The notes: generated by a model not told the origin, from the letters alone. Positions 18,296 to 28,603 are shown, counted from the first letter of the stretch. The stretch: 64,000 bases of DNA from Campylobacter sp. W0018 (GCA_020135845.1 JACHTQ010000002.1:48349-112348); one strand, 5' to 3'. A program made the numbers and translations.

Positions 18296-19504
18296 TTAAA
18301 CCTTTATAAATTTCTCCTCTAAAGCAATTTGATCTTCAAAGCTTTCTCTTTGGCGAATCAGTCTTATCATTCCGTTTTCTAAAGCCAATTCGCAAACTTT
18401 ATTTCTAGTATTGTAATTACTACTCATACTAAAGCCATATGCTCCAGCATTTTTAATCACCATTATATCACCATTTTGCGTATGAGATAATAATCTTTCC
18501 TTGGCAAAAAAATCACCGCTTTCACAAACCCCACCTACAACGTCACATAGGCTTTCTTCTCCTTGATTATAAGGCATATAAATTTCATGATAAGCCTCAT
18601 ATAAACTTGGGCGTATCAAATCATTCATCGCGCCATCAACGATAATAAAACGTTTTGTTTTATTGTGTTTTTCATAAAGAACTGAACAAACAAATTCTCC
18701 ATTTGAGGCTACCAAAAATCGCCCTGGTTCCATTCCTATAGTTACATCAAGCCCATTAAGACTGGCTAAAATTGCTTGCGCGTACTCATAAAGATTAGGT
18801 TCTAAATCTGTTTTTTCATAAGCTACGCCAAGCCCTCCACCAATATCAAAAAATTTAAGGTCAATCTTTAAAGCTTTTAATTCTTTAACGAGTTTTGCAA
18901 CAATACTAGCTGCTTCATATATAGGGATTAAATCTAAAAGTTGTGATCCTATATGAAAATGTATCCCAATAGGCTCTAAAAAAGAAGAATTCTTTGCATA
19001 AATATACATTTTCTTAGCACTTTCAATTTCAACCCCAAATTTATTTTCATTTAATCCTGTAGAAATATAAGGATGAGTTTTTGCATCTACATTAGGATTA
19101 ACCCTTATGCTGATTCTTGCCTTAGTGTTTAATTCTTTAGCCACTTGCTCTAAAAGCATCATTTCAGCTTCACTTTCAAGATTGATATATAAAATATTAT
19201 ATTTTAAAGCGAGTTTGAGTTCTTCTTTGGTTTTACCTACTCCACTAAAAATAATTTTATAAGGTTTTGCGCCCACTTTTAAAGCACGTTTAACCTCGCC
19301 TATACTCACACAATCAAATCCGCTATCTAATTTAACAAGCATTTGCAAAAGGCTTAAATTTGAATTGGCTTTTACGGCATAAAAAATTTGTGATTTTCTA
19401 GCTTTAAAGGCATTTTTTAATTCTAAAAATTTTTCTTTAATCGCATCAAAATTATAAATATAAAAAGGGGTTTGAAATTCATCTTTAAGTTTTTTATAAT
19501 CCAT
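18296..19504 (-). CDS. lysA: Diaminopimelate decarboxylase
   Basis: Last step of lysine synthesis: meso-diaminopimelate to lysine, using PLP. It has 402 residues, with the PLP lysine in IFYAVKANSNLSLL near residue 46, HFHIGSQL, FDIGGGLGV, EPGRFLVA and the C-terminal catalytic CESGDFFAKERLL. The gene is complete, so lysine synthesis appears kept while other amino-acid genes in the region are missing. Confidence 0.96.
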   Translation of the reverse strand: MDYKKLKDEFQTPFYIYNFDAIKEKFLELKNAFKARKSQIFYAVKANSNLSLLQMLVKLDSGFDCVSIGEVKRALKVGAKPYKIIFSGVGKTKEELKLALKYNILYINLESEAEMMLLEQVAKELNTKARISIRVNPNVDAKTHPYISTGLNENKFGVEIESAKKMYIYAKNSSFLEPIGIHFHIGSQLLDLIPIYEAASIVAKLVKELKALKIDLKFFDIGGGLGVAYEKTDLEPNLYEYAQAILASLNGLDVTIGMEPGRFLVASNGEFVCSVLYEKHNKTKRFIIVDGAMNDLIRPSLYEAYHEIYMPYNQGEESLCDVVGGVCESGDFFAKERLLSHTQNGDIMVIKNAGAYGFSMSSNYNTRNKVCELALENGMIRLIRQRESFEDQIALEEKFIKV

Positions 19505-19533
19505 ACTTTCCTTCTTTAAATTTTAATATCAAA

Positions 19534-20592
19534 TCAACGATTTTTATAAAACTTCATTAGGCCAAAAAAGCCTAACAATACAATAGGCAAAACAATACCA
19601 ATTTCACTGATTATAACACCATTTTCACTTAATCTTGAAAATAAATATAAAAATCCCCAAGATAGTAATGTCACCACAAAAGCAACAAAAGCAACAAAAG
19701 CAAGATTAAAAAATCTAGAAATAACAGGAAAATAATAATACATAATAAGCATTAAAAAAGGAGCAAAAAACGGCATAAATATAAGTTTATAAAGATTAAT
19801 CTTTAGTGTTTCTATGCTAATGTTTTGATCCTTAAAAAGCCTTAGACTCTCCCAAGCATCCAAAATAGAATAATTACTATTGCTCGCAACGCTTTCAATG
19901 ATTTTCGGCTTAAAACCCTCTAAAGCGCTTAATTCTTTAAAATCTTGTACATCAATGCCTTTAGCACCCAGCATATATTCTTTAGGAAGAGTGGTTAAAT
20001 TTACATCTTTTAAGATCCAATTTCCCTCTTTAAAGGATGCTGTTTTAGCTTCAACAAAAGAATTTAAGGTGGAATTGTTAAGATCAAAAATTTTGATGTT
20101 TTGGACACTGTTTTGTCCATTGTTTATTTTAGAAATATAAACAAAATCATTATTGAATTTTAAAAAAACTTCTCCACCTTGTTTATTTAAAACTCCATTT
20201 TTTAAAATATTTTTTTTATAATCATTTGCATAGGCAAAAGAAGTAAAATTTAAACCAATATAAACACAGCAAAAAAACAAAGCCCATAAAAAAGGGAAGA
20301 TAACGACTAAATTTTTACTGATTCCCAAAGCATAAAAACTCACAAATTCATTGGTTCTAATCATTGAAATGAGTGACAATATAAATGCAAAAACTATAGA
20401 AAGTGGCAAAATATAAGGCACAGCAGAACAAGCTAAAAAAACCACATAGAGTAGCTGAAGATTGACACTTTGTGGCAAATCTTTAAAATTTAAAAGCAAA
20501 TCAATACCACAATAAAAACCAATTAAAGATAAAAATATTATGAAAAAATTCTTAAGATAAATTTCTGAAATAAAACGAAAAAAAATCCACAT
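19534..20592 (-). CDS. LptF/LptG (YjgP/YjgQ) family permease
   Basis: A 352-residue inner-membrane protein with about three N-terminal and three C-terminal membrane helices flanking a periplasmic beta-rich domain (residues about 130-260), the layout of the lipopolysaccharide exporter permeases LptF and LptG. The N-terminal helices are followed by RTNEFVSFYALGISK, the family's coupling-helix region. Which of the two it is cannot be settled here. It lies one base from pth. Confidence 0.85.
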   Translation of the reverse strand: MWIFFRFISEIYLKNFFIIFLSLIGFYCGIDLLLNFKDLPQSVNLQLLYVVFLACSAVPYILPLSIVFAFILSLISMIRTNEFVSFYALGISKNLVVIFPFLWALFFCCVYIGLNFTSFAYANDYKKNILKNGVLNKQGGEVFLKFNNDFVYISKINNGQNSVQNIKIFDLNNSTLNSFVEAKTASFKEGNWILKDVNLTTLPKEYMLGAKGIDVQDFKELSALEGFKPKIIESVASNSNYSILDAWESLRLFKDQNISIETLKINLYKLIFMPFFAPFLMLIMYYYFPVISRFFNLAFVAFVAFVVTLLSWGFLYLFSRLSENGVIISEIGIVLPIVLLGFFGLMKFYKNR

Positions 20593-20593
20593 T

Positions 20594-21136
20594 TTAAGCT
20601 CTTAAACTATACAAAGATGAAACACTTGATAAGTCTTTTTCAATCAGTTCAAATAATGCTTTTTTAGAGTGTTCTAAGATTTTATCTAAAATTATTTTTT
20701 CCTCGTCTTTAAATTGTCCTAAAACATGAGAGATGACATTTTCTCCCTTGCCTACGCCTATACGCACTCTTTCATAATCATTGCCGCATAAAGAATCGAT
20801 ACTTTTTAGTCCATTATGTCCGCCGCTTGAACCGCCTTTTTTAAAACGCAAAGCCCCTAAATTTATATCGATATCATCATGTATAACTATAAGTCTTTCA
20901 CATTTATAAAAATCCTTAACCGCTTTAACGCTAATACCTGAATTATTCATATAAGTGCTAGGTTTAAGAAGAAGTAAGGAAGAGCCTATCTTAAATAACT
21001 CTCCTTTGAATTTTGAATTGCTAAGATTTGTAAAATTTTGATCTTTTAAAATCAAATCAATGAGCATAAAGCCTACATTATGGCGAGTATTTTTGTATTC
21101 CTCGCCTATATTGCCAAGCCCTACGACTAAGATCAT
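20594..21136 (-). CDS. pth: Peptidyl-tRNA hydrolase
   Basis: Releases peptides from peptidyl-tRNA dropped by ribosomes. It has 180 residues, with [21 protein letters not shown] (catalytic histidine near residue 20 in TRHNVG), [24 protein letters not shown] and [12 protein letters not shown]. It overlaps rplY by four bases; pairing with rplY is common across bacteria. Confidence 0.97.
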   Translation of the reverse strand: MILVVGLGNIGEEYKNTRHNVGFMLIDLILKDQNFTNLSNSKFKGELFKIGSSLLLLKPSTYMNNSGISVKAVKDFYKCERLIVIHDDIDINLGALRFKKGGSSGGHNGLKSIDSLCGNDYERVRIGVGKGENVISHVLGQFKDEEKIILDKILEHSKKALFELIEKDLSSVSSLYSLRA

Positions 21137-21669
21137 CTAGCTTTTTCTACGCCAACAACCGCTATCCTATCAGCGTCTAAAATAGTAACACCCTCAGGAA
21201 CTACTACATCACGAACAAGTAAAGCATCACCTACATCAAGTTTGCTAACATCAAGCTCAAAGAAATTTGGTAAATTTTCAGCTTTACATTTAACTTTTAA
21301 TCTTCTCTTAGATTGGATTAAAACACCTTTATTTTTAAGACCGATAGCTGTTCCTGTGATTTTAACTGGAACCATATATTTAGAAATCACACCTTTTTGT
21401 GCTACTTTTAAATCTACGTGTTTTAGATCACTTGTAACTGGATCTTTTTGATAATCCACAACCACAACATTTAAAGTTTGAGAACCTACTTTAACATCAA
21501 AAGCTAAAGTTGTTTTTTTACGAACTTCTTTAATGAATTCATTAACCTTAAAAGCAGCGTGGATATTTTCCAATCCTTTACCATAGATGTTTGCTATTAG
21601 ATAACCATCTCTTTTTAAAGCTTTAGCTGCTTTTCTACCGATACTCTCTCTAACGATACCTTCTAACAT
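21133..21669 (-). CDS. rplY: 50S ribosomal protein L25, general stress (Ctc) form
   Basis: A 178-residue L25/TL5/Ctc protein that binds 5S rRNA. The N-terminal L25 domain includes [21 protein letters not shown] and the C-terminal beta domain includes [17 protein letters not shown] and [20 protein letters not shown], so it is the long Ctc version. It is coupled to pth by a four-base overlap and has its own upstream promoter region shared with the divergent SMR genes. Confidence 0.95.
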   Translation of the reverse strand: MLEGIVRESIGRKAAKALKRDGYLIANIYGKGLENIHAAFKVNEFIKEVRKKTTLAFDVKVGSQTLNVVVVDYQKDPVTSDLKHVDLKVAQKGVISKYMVPVKITGTAIGLKNKGVLIQSKRRLKVKCKAENLPNFFELDVSKLDVGDALLVRDVVVPEGVTILDADRIAVVGVEKAR

Positions 21670-21738
21670 CTTTTTATCCTTTCAAAAAAATAAGCGTTAA
21701 TTTTATCTAATATTGGCTTAGTTAAAAGTAAAAAAGTA

Positions 21739-21744
21739 TATAAT
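21739..21744 (+). promoter_or_regulatory. Probable -10 box for the SMR efflux pair
   Basis: TATAAT about 34 bases upstream of the TTG start, preceded by A-rich sequence; Campylobacter sigma-70 type. Confidence 0.5.
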
Positions 21745-21777
21745 ATACGATTTAAAACTATAATTTAGGATATTTTT

Positions 21778-22110
21778 TTGAAAAAAGAATTAAATACTGC
21801 TTGGTTATGGGTTATTTTTGGAGCTTTGATAGAATGTTTTTGGGTGAGTGGCTTAAAATATTCCTATGAAATTTGGCACTATCTTTTAACCGCTATAGGT
21901 ATTTTTATCTCTTTTAATTGTTTTTTAAAAGCATGCAAAAAAATAGAAATCAGCGTAGCTTATAGTGTTTTTGTAGGCATTGGAACCGCTGGTATTGTAG
22001 TGGCTGAAATTGCCATTTTTCATGAAAAATTTTCTATTTTAAAAATCTTTTTCATACTGCTTTTATTGCTCGGTGTGATAGGTTTAAAATTCAGTTCTAA
22101 AGAGAATTAA
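21778..22110 (+). CDS. SMR family efflux subunit 1
   Basis: A 110-residue four-helix inner-membrane protein of the small multidrug resistance family. W and E in the first helix (TAWLWVIFGALIECFWVSGLKY) include the conserved membrane glutamate near residue 18, followed by SVAYSVFVGIGTAGIVVAE. It begins with TTG; AGGA lies seven bases upstream. It overlaps the next SMR gene by one base, so the two form a paired (heterodimeric) system as in C. jejuni Cj0310c/Cj0309c. SugE/Gdx-type guanidinium export is possible. Confidence 0.88.
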   Translation: MKKELNTAWLWVIFGALIECFWVSGLKYSYEIWHYLLTAIGIFISFNCFLKACKKIEISVAYSVFVGIGTAGIVVAEIAIFHEKFSILKIFFILLLLLGVIGLKFSSKEN

Positions 22111-22424
22111 TGGCTTGGATGTTTTTAATCATTGCTGGAATTTGTGAAATTATAGGTGTTATCATCATGAAAAAATACATAAATACACACGCAAAAAAAT
22201 ATCTTTTAGCTCTCATATTATGCTTTATGTGTTCTTTTATGAGTTTGAGTTTAAGTATGCAAAGCATTGCTATGAGTATTGCTTATGCTATTTGGACGGG
22301 TATTGGTGCTGTAGGCAGCGTTGTAGTAGGTGTGGTTTTATTTAAAGAGAGTAAAAATTTCTTAAAACTCCTTTTCATTTTAGTGATTTTAATTTCTACT
22401 ATAGCTTTAAAATTACTTTCTTAA
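22110..22424 (+). CDS. SMR family efflux subunit 2
   Basis: A 104-residue partner of the preceding gene, again four membrane helices. [23 protein letters not shown] carries the essential glutamate near residue 13, and [26 protein letters not shown] is the most conserved SMR segment. Translation is coupled to the first subunit (TAATG). The biotin gene bioD follows after five bases, so both may share one transcript. Confidence 0.9.
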   Translation: MAWMFLIIAGICEIIGVIIMKKYINTHAKKYLLALILCFMCSFMSLSLSMQSIAMSIAYAIWTGIGAVGSVVVGVVLFKESKNFLKLLFILVILISTIALKLLS

Positions 22425-22429
22425 AAAAG

Positions 22430-23008
22430 ATGAAAATGCAAATTTACATTAGTGGCATTCATACTGATGTTGGAAAAACATATTTAAGTGCTAGAATTTG
22501 TAAAGAATTGGGTTTTGATTATTTTAAACTCATTCAAGCAGGCACTCCAAAAGATAGTGATACCATAGCTCAATTTAGCCCAAAAACTAAAATTTTTAAA
22601 GAAGGTATATTTTTACAAACTCCCGTATCACCTCATAAGGGAAGAACTTTAGAAGGATTAAATTATAAAGCTTTTGATATTGCTTTACCTCAAAGTGATA
22701 AACTCATTATAGAGCTTGCAGGCGGCCTTTTTTCACCTATTGATGATGAAAAAACCATGATTGATTTTATGCAAAAATTTAAACGCCCTACTATCTTAGT
22801 CGCAAAAGATTATTTAGGAAGTATCAATCACACTCTTTTAAGCATAGAAGCTTTAAGGCAAAAAGATATACCTATCCTTGCCTTAGTTTTAAAAAGCGAG
22901 GATAATTTTAGCAAAGATTTTATACAAAAATACACGCAAATTCCTATTGTAGAATTTAATGAAAAGGTTTGCGAAAAACTTTTAAAAATCATTAAAAATT
23001 TGCTCTAA
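22430..23008 (+). CDS. bioD: Dethiobiotin synthetase
   Basis: ATP-dependent ring closure of diaminopelargonate to dethiobiotin. It is about 190 residues, with the P-loop in [17 protein letters not shown]. An internal ATG two codons on (MQIYISG) is an equally good start. The 3' end overlaps the convergent bioA by 27 bases, an unusual arrangement that could produce antisense interference between the two biotin genes. Confidence 0.92.
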   Translation: MKMQIYISGIHTDVGKTYLSARICKELGFDYFKLIQAGTPKDSDTIAQFSPKTKIFKEGIFLQTPVSPHKGRTLEGLNYKAFDIALPQSDKLIIELAGGLFSPIDDEKTMIDFMQKFKRPTILVAKDYLGSINHTLLSIEALRQKDIPILALVLKSEDNFSKDFIQKYTQIPIVEFNEKVCEKLLKIIKNLL

Positions 23009-24262
23009 ACTATCCACTACATAAGAAATTTGCTCCTTTGTAATCACATAAGGGGGCATAAAATAAATCGTATTTCCAAGCGGCCTTAAAAGCAAATCTT
23101 TTTTTAAAGCTCTTTTAAAAACCTCAAGCCCAGCTCTTTCGTATTTTGCATTTAAAATATCAAAAGCACTGATCATCCCGCAAGTTCTAAAATTACCAAG
23201 AAAATCAAATTTTTTAAGTCTTAAAAACTCTTGCTGTATAAAGGTGCTTAAAATTTTATTTTTTTCTAAAATATTTTCATTTTCAAATATATCTAAAACT
23301 GCATTTGCCGCAGCACACGCTAAAGTATTTCCCGTATAACTATGAGAATGCAAAAAAGCTTTATACTCTTTATAGGGTGCGTAAAAAGCTTGGTAAATTT
23401 CATCCTTAGTAAGCACCACAGAAAGAGGCATAAACCCACCCGTAATCCCTTTTGAAAGACAGATAAAATCAGGGCTTTGCTTGCATTGATGTAAAGCAAA
23501 AAGCGTCCCTGTGCGTCCAAATCCCACAGCAATTTCATCAAAAATAACTTGCACATTAAATTCATGACAAAGCTTTATAGCCTCATCAATAAATCCTGCC
23601 TCATACATATGCATATTTCCAGCACACTGCACTAAAGGTTCTAAGATAAAAGCACAAATTTCACTAGAATGCTCTTCTAAAATCCCTTTTAAAACAAAAA
23701 GTTCTTCTTGATAGTCTTTATTTTTTGGAACAGGAGTATTAAGGCATTCTAAAAGCAAAGGATTGTAAGTATCTTTATAAAGTGCGACATCTCCCACGCT
23801 TAAAGCCCCTAAAGTTTCGCCATGATAAGAATTGCTTAGAGATAAAAATTTATTTTTTTTAAAACCTTGATTTAAATGATAATGAAAACTCATTTTAAGT
23901 GCTATTTCTACAGCACTTGATCCATTATCCGCATAAAAACATTTATTAAAATCTCTCCCAACTTTTTCACAAAGTCTAGCTGAAAGTTTGATAATAGGCT
24001 CATGCGTAAAACCAGCCAAAATCACATGCTCAAGCTCATCAACTTGCTTTTTAATGGCATTTGCGATTTTTTTATTACAATGCCCAAAAAGATTCACCCA
24101 CCAAGAACTGATACAATCTAAATATTTTCTATTGTCAAAATCATAAAGCCAAACCCCTTTAGCTTTTTTTATAGGGATTAAAGGCACATTCTCATGATCT
24201 TTCATTTGAGTACAAGGATGCCAAATATGTTTTAAATCAAGCTGTTTTAAAAATTCATTCAT
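22982..24262 (-). CDS. bioA: Adenosylmethionine-8-amino-7-oxononanoate aminotransferase
   Basis: PLP aminotransferase making diaminopelargonate in biotin synthesis. It has 426 residues. [11 protein letters not shown] near the N-terminus is diagnostic of BioA, with [29 protein letters not shown] and the PLP lysine in [15 protein letters not shown] near residue 273. It is divergent from bioF across 66 bases and convergent with bioD. Confidence 0.96.
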   Translation of the reverse strand: MNEFLKQLDLKHIWHPCTQMKDHENVPLIPIKKAKGVWLYDFDNRKYLDCISSWWVNLFGHCNKKIANAIKKQVDELEHVILAGFTHEPIIKLSARLCEKVGRDFNKCFYADNGSSAVEIALKMSFHYHLNQGFKKNKFLSLSNSYHGETLGALSVGDVALYKDTYNPLLLECLNTPVPKNKDYQEELFVLKGILEEHSSEICAFILEPLVQCAGNMHMYEAGFIDEAIKLCHEFNVQVIFDEIAVGFGRTGTLFALHQCKQSPDFICLSKGITGGFMPLSVVLTKDEIYQAFYAPYKEYKAFLHSHSYTGNTLACAAANAVLDIFENENILEKNKILSTFIQQEFLRLKKFDFLGNFRTCGMISAFDILNAKYERAGLEVFKRALKKDLLLRPLGNTIYFMPPYVITKEQISYVVDSLEQIFNDF

Positions 24263-24328
24263 ATAACTTCTTTTTTAAAAATAATGTGGCAAAATAATAC
24301 TTTAAAATTCTAAATTTTTAGGAATAAA

Positions 24329-25471
24329 ATGCCCGTTGAAAAAATCTTACAAGATTTAAAAAATAATCACAATCTTAGATCCCTACCTCATCTAAAACAT
24401 GAAGGAAAATTTGTCTATAAAGAAGGCAAAAGGCTTTTAAATTTAGCCTCAAATGATTATCTAGCGCTCTCTTACGATAAAGAATTAAAGCAAGAATTTT
24501 TAAGCACTTTAAAAGATGAAAATCTATTTTTTTCAAGCTCAAGCTCAAGAAGTTTGAGTGGAAATTTTGAAATTTATGAAGAATTGGAAGATTATTTAAA
24601 AGTGGATTTTAAAGATAAAGAAATGCTTCATTTTAACAGCGGATATCATTTAAATTTATCCTGCATAGCCGCACTTTCAAGCTTAGATAAAACTCTTTTT
24701 TTGGCTGATAAATTTATCCATGCGAGTATGATTGATGGATTAAGGCTTAATGGGGCTAATTTTTTCCGCTATAAACACAATGATTTAGATCATTTAGTAT
24801 CTTTGATCCAAAAACATTATGAAAAATATGAAAATATTATCATACTTAGCGAAGCTTTATTTAGCATGGATGGAGATTTTAGCGATCTAAAAGCCCTTGT
24901 TGAACTTAAAAAAACTTATCCAAAAATAAAACTCTATATCGATGAAGCCCATAGCGTTGGATGTTTTAATAAAAAGGGCTTAGGATTTGCAAAATCCCTT
25001 GGCTTAGAAAATGAAATTGATTTTTTAGTTTTTACCTTTGGAAAAGCTGTTGCTTCAATGGGTGCTTGTATGATTTGTGCTAAAAAATATAAAGATTTTT
25101 TCATCAATAAAGCACGTGCTTTTATCTATTCTACGGCTTTACCTCCTATCAATGTTGCCTTTACACTTTTTATTTTTAAAAATATGACAAAATTTCAAAA
25201 CAAAAGAGAAAATTTATATCATCTAAGCCAAAATTTTAAAAATAAACTCCAAGAAAAAAAATACCAAATTTTAGGGGATTGCTATATCATTTCTTTGATC
25301 TTAGGGGATAATAAAAAAGCCTTAGAAATAGCTCAAATACTTGAAAAAAGTGGTTTATTTGCTCCAGCGATTAAAGAACCTACTGTGCCTAAAAATACAG
25401 CTAGAATTCGCTTTTCTTTGCATGCAGGACTTAATCAAAACGATCTTGATCCGATTTTGGAGTTATTATGA
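24329..25471 (+). CDS. bioF: 8-amino-7-oxononanoate synthase
   Basis: PLP enzyme condensing pimeloyl thioester with alanine. It has 380 residues, with NLASNDYLALS, HFNSGYHLNLS, DEAHSVGCFNKKGLG and the PLP lysine in FTFGKAVASMGA near residue 240. It overlaps bioG by four bases (ATGA), giving a bioF-bioG-bioC operon that builds the pimeloyl chain and uses it. Confidence 0.95.
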   Translation: MPVEKILQDLKNNHNLRSLPHLKHEGKFVYKEGKRLLNLASNDYLALSYDKELKQEFLSTLKDENLFFSSSSSRSLSGNFEIYEELEDYLKVDFKDKEMLHFNSGYHLNLSCIAALSSLDKTLFLADKFIHASMIDGLRLNGANFFRYKHNDLDHLVSLIQKHYEKYENIIILSEALFSMDGDFSDLKALVELKKTYPKIKLYIDEAHSVGCFNKKGLGFAKSLGLENEIDFLVFTFGKAVASMGACMICAKKYKDFFINKARAFIYSTALPPINVAFTLFIFKNMTKFQNKRENLYHLSQNFKNKLQEKKYQILGDCYIISLILGDNKKALEIAQILEKSGLFAPAIKEPTVPKNTARIRFSLHAGLNQNDLDPILELL

Positions 25472-26079
25472 AAAATGCATTTTTATGTAAAAATCCCAAT
25501 TGTGATGAATTGATTGTTGTTTTTGGAGGATTTGCAAGCCATCCAAGTCATTTTTTGCATTTAAAAAGTGAGAAAAATGTTGTATTGTTTTATGATTTTG
25601 AAAATTTAGATTTTGAATTTGATTTTAAAGCTTTTTCAAAAATCAAATTAATAGCCTTTTCCATGGGAGTTTGCCTTGCCAATTATCTTTTAAAAGAATA
25701 TGACTTTAAACAAAAAATTGCCCTCAATGGTACAAATTTAGGCATAGATAAAGAAAAAGGTATCCATCCTACACTTTTTAGTAAAACCATAAAAAAATTT
25801 AATTTAGAAAATTTTAAAAATTCTTTATTTAAAAATCATAAAGATAAAACTAAAAATTTTATTTTCAAAGATGAAAATGCCTTAAAAAATGAACTTAATG
25901 TGCTTTTTGAATTTGCTTTAAAAGAGCAAAAAGAAAATTTAATTTGGGATAAAATTTACTCAAGCAATCAAGATGAGATCTTTCCACAAAATGCTTTAAA
26001 AAAAAGCTTTGAAAATTTAATTTTTCTAAATGAACCTCATTTTGCATTTTTTCATTTTCATTCTTGGGATAAACTTTGA
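25468..26079 (+). CDS. bioG: Pimeloyl-ACP methyl ester esterase BioG
   Basis: A 203-residue alpha/beta hydrolase of the BioG (DUF452) family, which removes the methyl group from pimeloyl-ACP methyl ester once the chain is complete. The nucleophile serine is in LIAFSMGVCLANYLL near residue 68, and a C-terminal PHFAFFHFHSWDKL supplies the probable catalytic histidine. It sits between bioF and bioC with overlaps on both sides, which supports the role. Confidence 0.9.
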   Translation: MKNAFLCKNPNCDELIVVFGGFASHPSHFLHLKSEKNVVLFYDFENLDFEFDFKAFSKIKLIAFSMGVCLANYLLKEYDFKQKIALNGTNLGIDKEKGIHPTLFSKTIKKFNLENFKNSLFKNHKDKTKNFIFKDENALKNELNVLFEFALKEQKENLIWDKIYSSNQDEIFPQNALKKSFENLIFLNEPHFAFFHFHSWDKL

Positions 26080-26753
26080 ATTTTTTAAAAGCCAAATCAA
26101 GCTATCAAAAAGCTGCAAAAGTGCAAGATTGGATGGGAGATAAGCTTTGTGAAAAAATCCCTACAAATGAAATTTTTGATCAAGTCTTTGAATTTGGTTG
26201 CGCACAAGGTGAATTCACACAAAAATTAAAAAAGAAAATCATCTTTGAAAAATACATTTTAAACGACATTTTAGATTACAAAATTCAAGATAAAGTTGAA
26301 ATTTTTGATATGAATGATATTGCTCATCACCCTTTAAGCACTCAAAAATTCGATCTTATTGCTTCTAATGCAACCTTACAATGGCTTGATCTAAAAAAAA
26401 TACTGCCAACCCTTAAAAACATGCTTAACAAAAAAGGCATTTTACTTTTATCTACTTTTGGTGAAAAAAATTTAGAGCAAATCGCACAAAGTACAGGATT
26501 TTCTTTAAGCTATCTTTCTCTTTTTGACATAAAAAAAATCCTACAAGAGTATTTTTTTGAAATTTTTATAGAAGAAGATTTTATCACTTTAGAATTTAAA
26601 AGCCCTTTGGAGGTTTTTAGACACTTAAAATTAAGCGGAGTAAATTCTTTAGGTTATCACGCTTTAACAAAAACTTTTTTAAAAGACTATGAAAAAAGAT
26701 TTCAAAACAAACTCACTTACCATCCTATTTTTATTTATGTAAAAAAAATATAA
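26076..26753 (+). CDS. bioC: Malonyl-ACP O-methyltransferase BioC
   Basis: SAM methyltransferase that starts pimelate synthesis by masking malonyl-ACP as a methyl ester. It has 225 residues, with motif I FEFGCAQGEFTQKL, a post-I region FDLIASNATLQWL typical of BioC, and a variable C-terminus. It begins with TTG overlapping the bioG stop (TTGA), so it depends on translational coupling. Confidence 0.9.
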   Translation: MNFLKAKSSYQKAAKVQDWMGDKLCEKIPTNEIFDQVFEFGCAQGEFTQKLKKKIIFEKYILNDILDYKIQDKVEIFDMNDIAHHPLSTQKFDLIASNATLQWLDLKKILPTLKNMLNKKGILLLSTFGEKNLEQIAQSTGFSLSYLSLFDIKKILQEYFFEIFIEEDFITLEFKSPLEVFRHLKLSGVNSLGYHALTKTFLKDYEKRFQNKLTYHPIFIYVKKI

Positions 26754-26764
26754 AATTATTTTGT

Positions 26765-26770
26765 TATAAT
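26765..26770 (+). promoter_or_regulatory. Probable modA -10 box
   Basis: TATAAT 31 bases upstream of the modA ATG, preceded by AT-rich sequence. Confidence 0.5.
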
Positions 26771-26800
26771 CTGGGCAAATTTCCTTAGGAACTATCACAA

Positions 26801-27538
26801 ATGAAAAAAATATTATTTTTTTGTATGTTTTTATTTTTATGTCTTAAAGCAGAAAATCTTAGCATTTTTGTCGCTTCTTCAGCTTCAAAAACTATGAGTG
26901 CGATTAAAGATGAATTTTTAAAAACTCATCCAAATGATAATATAGAAATGATTTTTGGCGCCTCTGGAAAATATTACCAACTTTTAAAGCAAGGGCGAAA
27001 ATTTGATTTATTTTTTTCAGCCGATGAAAAATACGCTGAGGCAATTTTTAAAGATCAAAACGCCCTAGAAAAACCAAAAATTTATGCTTTGGGTGTTTTA
27101 GCCTTATATAGCTTAGACCCAAATTTAATCCATCTTAAAAATCTCAAAGAAAATTTAACAAAAATCAATCATCTAAGCATAGCAAATCCAAAAATCGCTC
27201 CTTATGGAGTTGCCGCTAAAGAAATTTTAGAAAAACTTGATCTAGGTGAAAGTTTAAAAAATAAAATTATCCTAGGTGATAATATTGCCCAGCCAGTTTT
27301 ATATGTTGATTCTAAAGCATCTAACCTTGGCATCGTGGCTTATTCTTTAGTTTCTCCTATCAATCGCCCCAAAGGATACGCAAGTATTATCGATCCAAAA
27401 TATTTTACCCCTTTAAAGCAAAGCTTTGTGATCACAAAATACGCTAAAAATAAAAAATTAGCCTTTGAATTTAGCGATTTTATAGGTTCAACCAAAGCAA
27501 AAGAGATTTTTAAAAAATATGGATTTAATACCCCATGA
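26801..27538 (+). CDS. modA: Molybdate ABC transporter substrate-binding protein
   Basis: Periplasmic molybdate/tungstate-binding protein. It has 245 residues with a signal peptide of about 17 residues (MKKILFFCMFLFLCLKA), then LSIFVASSASKTMSAI, the characteristic N-terminal anion-binding region, IEMIFGASGKYYQLLKQG and a DLFFSADE segment. It heads the modA-mop-modB-modC operon with four- to eight-base overlaps. Confidence 0.94.
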   Translation: MKKILFFCMFLFLCLKAENLSIFVASSASKTMSAIKDEFLKTHPNDNIEMIFGASGKYYQLLKQGRKFDLFFSADEKYAEAIFKDQNALEKPKIYALGVLALYSLDPNLIHLKNLKENLTKINHLSIANPKIAPYGVAAKEILEKLDLGESLKNKIILGDNIAQPVLYVDSKASNLGIVAYSLVSPINRPKGYASIIDPKYFTPLKQSFVITKYAKNKKLAFEFSDFIGSTKAKEIFKKYGFNTP

Positions 27539-27930
27539 ATATTTTAAAAGGCAAAGTTTGCGAAGTTAATTATCAAGATGATTTGATACTCGTAAAAATA
27601 AATTGCGAAAATGAAATTTTTAAGGTTTTAATGCTTGCTCCATTTAAAGAACTCAAATTAGATCAAGAAATTCAGATGCTTTTTAAAGAACATGAACTTT
27701 GTTTTGCCTCGCTAAATTCTAATTTAAGCGTAGAAAATTCCTTTAAGGCAAAAATTTCAAAAATCAAAGAAGGAAAACTCTTATATCATGTATTTTTCAA
27801 ATTCCACGATCAAAAACTTTCTAGCTTGATCACCAAGGAAAAAGCTTTGGAACTGAAACTTTGTCAAAATCAAGAATGGCTTTGCTTTATCAAAGCAAAT
27901 GATATTATTTTAAGGACAAACAATGCTTGA
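27535..27930 (+). CDS. TOBE/Mop-domain molybdate-binding protein
   Basis: A 131-residue soluble protein that appears to consist of two Mop-like domains in tandem (MNILKGKVCEVNYQDDLILVKINCE, then SFKAKISKIKEGKLLYHVFFKF). Such proteins bind molybdate in the cytoplasm as storage or sensor. Its place between modA and modB with overlaps supports a molybdate role; it corresponds to Cj0302c by position. Sequence signatures are weak, so the domain call rests partly on context. Confidence 0.65.
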   Translation: MNILKGKVCEVNYQDDLILVKINCENEIFKVLMLAPFKELKLDQEIQMLFKEHELCFASLNSNLSVENSFKAKISKIKEGKLLYHVFFKFHDQKLSSLITKEKALELKLCQNQEWLCFIKANDIILRTNNA

Positions 27931-28594
27931 TCCTATCTTTTTACAAACTCTCTTTCTAACTCTTAAACTAGCTTTTATCACCACTTTTATACTTTTTTTT
28001 ATAGGTGTTTTTTTAGCCTATATTTTAAGTTTTACTCGCTTTCCTTTTAAAGCTTTATTGCAAACTTGTATCAATTTACCTTTGGTTTTGCCTCCTAGTG
28101 TTTTAGGTTTTTATCTTTTGATCAGTTTTTCAGCCAATACTTTTTTAGGGAATTTTTTGCAAAAATATTTTCACCTTTCTTTAGTTTTTACCTTTGAAGG
28201 GCTTGTCTTTGCTTCTATTATTTTTTCTCTACCCTTTATGATCAATCCTTTACAAAGTGCTTTTTCATCGATCAATCAAAATCTCTTAGATGCTTCTTAT
28301 ACTTTAGGCAAAAGTAAAATAACCACGCTTTTTAAAGTCATCTTGCCTAATTGCAAAGCGGGTATTTTTTCAGCTTGTGCGATGAGTTTTGCTCATACTA
28401 TGGGTGAATTTGGAGTTGTTATGATGATAGGCGGACACAAACAAGGCGAAACTTTAGTCGCTAGTATTGCAATTTATGACGAACTTGAAACCTTAAATTA
28501 CACCCTAGCACATCAATACGCCTTTACGCTTTTCATCCTTTCTTTTGCCATACTTTTAAGCCTATATTTTGTCAATAAAAAGTTAAATTTTTAG
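27923..28594 (+). CDS. modB: Molybdate ABC transporter permease
   Basis: Inner-membrane channel of the molybdate importer. It has 223 residues and about five membrane helices, with the permease-ATPase coupling loop DASYTLGKSKITTLFKVILPNCKAGI (the EAA-like motif) and FAHTMGEFGVVMMIGG near the end, typical of ModB. It starts inside the end of the Mop-domain gene. Confidence 0.94.
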   Translation: MLDPIFLQTLFLTLKLAFITTFILFFIGVFLAYILSFTRFPFKALLQTCINLPLVLPPSVLGFYLLISFSANTFLGNFLQKYFHLSLVFTFEGLVFASIIFSLPFMINPLQSAFSSINQNLLDASYTLGKSKITTLFKVILPNCKAGIFSACAMSFAHTMGEFGVVMMIGGHKQGETLVASIAIYDELETLNYTLAHQYAFTLFILSFAILLSLYFVNKKLNF

Positions 28595-28603
28595 GAAAAT
28601 TAA

